Shown here: positions 62,006-64,000 of the stretch, one piece after another
Layout: each line of letters opens with the position of its first letter
Numbering within the stretch: position 1 is the first letter of the stretch
Notes under the pieces: generated by a model
Database searches by the model: none
Told to the model about the DNA's origin: nothing
Seen by the model: only the letters and a program-made list of their open reading frames with translations
Program-made: the position numbers and the translations under genes
DNA from: Paraburkholderia bryophila
GTDB taxonomy: Bacteria; Pseudomonadota; Gammaproteobacteria; Burkholderiales; Burkholderiaceae
Length of the DNA stretch: 64,000 nucleotides
Direction: 5' to 3'
NCBI RefSeq assembly: GCF_013409255.1
Contig: NZ_JACCAS010000001.1
Span: 372,001 to 436,000 of the forward strand

Positions 62006-63010
62006 ATGCTCAGATATGAATCCTCGCTGGACGCGATGCGGGACGCCACGCTGTTTCCAATCGACGATGCACTGCACATGGTGTCGTTCAAGGCGATGAA
62101 AATCGTGCCCGCGAACTTCATCATCCAGAAGGCGATCGCGCGCGGCGATCTGAAGCCGGGCGGCACGGTCGTGGAAACGTCGAGCGGCAACTTCGCGCTC
62201 GGCATGGCGATCGTCTGCAATCGCCTGAAGCATCGTTTCGTCGCGATCGGCGATCCGGCTATCGAGCCGTCGTATAAGCGTCAGTTGGAAATGCTCGGCG
62301 GCCAGGTCGAAATCATCACCGACAAGAAGGGTAGCCAGGGTTATCAGAAAGCGCGCCTCGACCGCCTGCATGAAATTCTCGACGACGAACCCGGCTCGTT
62401 CTGGTGCCGACAATACGACAACGAGGACAACGCGAACGCGTATGCCGAGCTAGGTCGTGAGTTGCTCGCCGCCGTGGGTCAGAGGCTGGTGCTGGTCGCG
62501 CCGGTCGGCTCGGGCGGTTCAAGCTGCGGGATCGCCGGCGCATTGCGCGCGGCCGGCGCGGACTGCACGCTGGTGGGCGTGGATACGTTCAATAGCATTC
62601 TGTTCGGCCAGCCGGACGGGCCGCGCAAACTGCGCGGCCTCGGCAACACGGTAATGCCGAAGAACCTCAGGCAGACGCTGTTCGACGACGTGCACTGGGT
62701 CGGCTCGGACTTCGCCGAGCATTTCACGCGCAAGCTGTATTCGTCCACTGGACATTTTCGCGGGCCGACCACCGGTGCGGCGTTCGCGGTGGCGCGCTTC
62801 GTGCGCGAGCGCTATGCGCAGACGCCCGTGGTGTTCCTGAGCCCGGACGACGGCTCGCGCTACGCCGACACGACCTACGCCGCCGACCCGTCCAACACCG
62901 CCTACGACACGCTCGCACCGCAACAGATCACGCAACCGACCGCGTACGCGCCCGGCGCCGACTGGGCATGGATGAACTGGCAACGCGCCGATATTCAACA
63001 ATACCGTTAA
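62006..63010 (+). CDS. Divergent PLP-dependent cysteine-synthase-family enzyme
   Basis: A 334-residue fold-type-II PLP enzyme. The phosphate-holding TSSGNFALGMAI (about 58-69) corresponds to the TSGNTG loop of cysteine synthase, and VAPVGSGGSSCGIAGALRAAG to its glycine loop. The expected SVKDR lysine motif is replaced by FKAMKIVPANF (Lys about 32 is the likely Schiff-base residue). Such enzymes replace a beta or gamma leaving group (acetyl or phosphate) with a nucleophile; SbnA acts on O-phosphoserine to begin diaminopropionate synthesis. Paired with an upstream kinase, it may use the phospho-amino acid directly. The product is unknown. Confidence 0.8.
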   Translation: MLRYESSLDAMRDATLFPIDDALHMVSFKAMKIVPANFIIQKAIARGDLKPGGTVVETSSGNFALGMAIVCNRLKHRFVAIGDPAIEPSYKRQLEMLGGQVEIITDKKGSQGYQKARLDRLHEILDDEPGSFWCRQYDNEDNANAYAELGRELLAAVGQRLVLVAPVGSGGSSCGIAGALRAAGADCTLVGVDTFNSILFGQPDGPRKLRGLGNTVMPKNLRQTLFDDVHWVGSDFAEHFTRKLYSSTGHFRGPTTGAAFAVARFVRERYAQTPVVFLSPDDGSRYADTTYAADPSNTAYDTLAPQQITQPTAYAPGADWAWMNWQRADIQQYR

Positions 63011-63013
63011 GCC

Positions 63014-64000
63014 ATGGCGATCATTTACGTCGAATCGAACACCACGGGCTTTGGGCACCGCTTGCTGGAGGTGTCGTGTCTGTATGACAGGGTGGTTTTT
63101 TTCATTAGCGACCCGGCGCGCTATGCCTTTCTGGACCAGTTGCCGGCGGCGGTGAATGTCGTCCTCTGCGATACGCGTTCAGTCGACGCGCTTCGCGAGG
63201 CATGTGCCCAAATCGACGCGATCCGCTATGTCGTGTCGACGAGCGATGCCTTCATCGACATCGCCGCGCGGCTGTCCGGCGAACTCGGCTTGCCGACCAA
63301 CTCCGCCGCGGCCATCGCGTTATGCCGCGACAAACTGCGCTTGCAGGACGTGCTGCGCGACAGCGGCGTCGCGTATCCCAACACCGCGACGATCCGCTCC
63401 GCCGATGCCGTCGCGCGCCTGAGCTTTCCGGTGATCGTCAAGCCGAGGCAAGGCACGGGCAGCATCGGCGTTCGGCTGGTTGAAAGCGCGCAGGACTTTC
63501 CGCGTCAATTCGACGACGATCTGATCTGCCAGCGCTTCATTCCGGGCACGGAGTTTTCGGTCGAGTCGTTCAGCGACGCCGACGGCCATCAAATTCTCGG
63601 TGTCACACGCAAGTTCGTCACCAAGCCGCCGCACTTCCTCGAACTGGCGCACGTGTTTCCGGCCGACCTCGACACCGCGATTCGCTCGCGGATCGTCGAT
63701 ACAGTGCGGCGCGCGCTCGACGCGGTCGGCTACAGCTTCGGCCCCGCGCATACCGAAGTGAAGGTGCACGACGGCGCGGTGTCGATCATCGAAATCAACG
63801 CACGGCTCGCCGGCGGCATGATTCCGACGCTGATGGAGCGCTCGTTCGGCTGGTCGATGGCGGAGCTTTATGTACGCAGCTATCTGGCCGGCCGCAGCCA
63901 GTTCGTGGTGCCGACGCCCGCGCTCTATAGCGCGGTCGCGTTCGTGGTGCCGGAGGTGGGGCGCCGCTATGTCGGGATCGACTTTCCGCGCGATTGCGTC
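63014..64000 (+). CDS. ATP-grasp ligase, partial
   Basis: The reading frame starts with ATG at 63014, 3 bases after the previous stop, and is open to the window edge (329 codons so far). After an N-terminal Rossmann-like part (MAIIYVESNTTGFGHRLLEVS) come the ATP-grasp signatures: FPVIVKPRQGTGSIGVRLVE (about 137-156), CQRFIPGTEFSVESFSDADG, and the metal-binding VSIIEINARLAGGMIPTLMER (about 257-277). This is the carboxylate-amine/thiol ligase layout of the dipeptide-forming group. It would join an amino acid to another acid or amine. It is tightly coupled with the kinase and PLP enzyme, so all three likely make one product. Confidence 0.82.
   Translation, partial: MAIIYVESNTTGFGHRLLEVSCLYDRVVFFISDPARYAFLDQLPAAVNVVLCDTRSVDALREACAQIDAIRYVVSTSDAFIDIAARLSGELGLPTNSAAAIALCRDKLRLQDVLRDSGVAYPNTATIRSADAVARLSFPVIVKPRQGTGSIGVRLVESAQDFPRQFDDDLICQRFIPGTEFSVESFSDADGHQILGVTRKFVTKPPHFLELAHVFPADLDTAIRSRIVDTVRRALDAVGYSFGPAHTEVKVHDGAVSIIEINARLAGGMIPTLMERSFGWSMAELYVRSYLAGRSQFVVPTPALYSAVAFVVPEVGRRYVGIDFPRDCV

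Noticed and set aside
1..64000. CRISPR arrays, tRNA or rRNA genes
   Set aside because: No regularly spaced identical repeats and no cloverleaf or rRNA-like sequence was noticed on reading either strand.

Overview
The window looks like a chromosomal segment of a high-GC betaproteobacterium, most likely Burkholderiaceae of the Paraburkholderia/Burkholderia/Cupriavidus type. This rests on gene content and order (tau-xsc-pta, sauRSTU, a complete mhp cluster, many IclR and LysR regulators) and on the GC-rich third codon positions of the core genes. No rRNA, tRNA or CRISPR array was seen.

Layout. 0-3.2 kb: a partial exported protein, a PCC/DUF296 protein, an isolated FlgM-like anti-sigma factor, a small protein with two tandem Cys-rich repeats, and an SDR-type epimerase. 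3.2-22.0 kb: a C2-sulfonate catabolic region. The taurine ABC importer (tauABC), its MocR-type regulator (tauR), sulfoacetaldehyde acetyltransferase (xsc) and phosphate acetyltransferase (pta) lie beside two IclR regulators, a GMC-family dehydrogenase and an MHS-family transporter (candidate isethionate genes iseJ/iseU), followed by sauRSTU for sulfoacetate. All three substrates would converge on sulfoacetaldehyde, which Xsc cleaves to acetyl phosphate and sulfite; Pta then makes acetyl-CoA. No taurine-deaminating enzyme and no sulfite exporter or oxidase is visible here.

22.0-48.8 kb: an accessory, partly decayed region. It has LysR, SDR, AKR and Lrp genes; two regulators (LysR and MerR type) that have lost their DNA-binding N-termini at junctions with divergent oxidoreductase genes; and a frameshifted SDR. 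Two copies of a 1,638-bp IS1182-family element in direct orientation bracket 14.8 kb of cargo: GNAT and GNAT-Nudix proteins, a lipoprotein, a HAD remnant, a glycosyltransferase-like/sulfotransferase pair, a secreted glycoside-hydrolase-like lipoprotein, qorB/HxlR/DoxX, a diguanylate cyclase, a methyltransferase, and azoreductase/NTF2/HxlR genes. Beyond the second copy are a LysR/SDR pair, a deleted F420-type NADP oxidoreductase pseudogene, and a cyclic-nucleotide-domain/thioredoxin-reductase-like fusion.

50.7-59.7 kb: a complete 3-(3-hydroxyphenyl)propionate pathway, with mhpR divergent from mhpABDFETC. The intergenic region has a TGTGCAT-type palindrome and a matching sigma70-like promoter. 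A periplasmic-binding-protein-like gene follows.

61.1 kb to the right edge: a tight, apparently undescribed three-gene operon, namely a PduX-like GHMP kinase, a divergent cysteine-synthase-fold PLP enzyme and an ATP-grasp ligase (cut by the window edge). It is preceded by a striking combined inverted and direct repeat. It reads like the start of a small-molecule biosynthetic locus that activates an amino-acid hydroxyl by phosphorylation, replaces it, and then ligates the product. This is the best candidate here for a new system.
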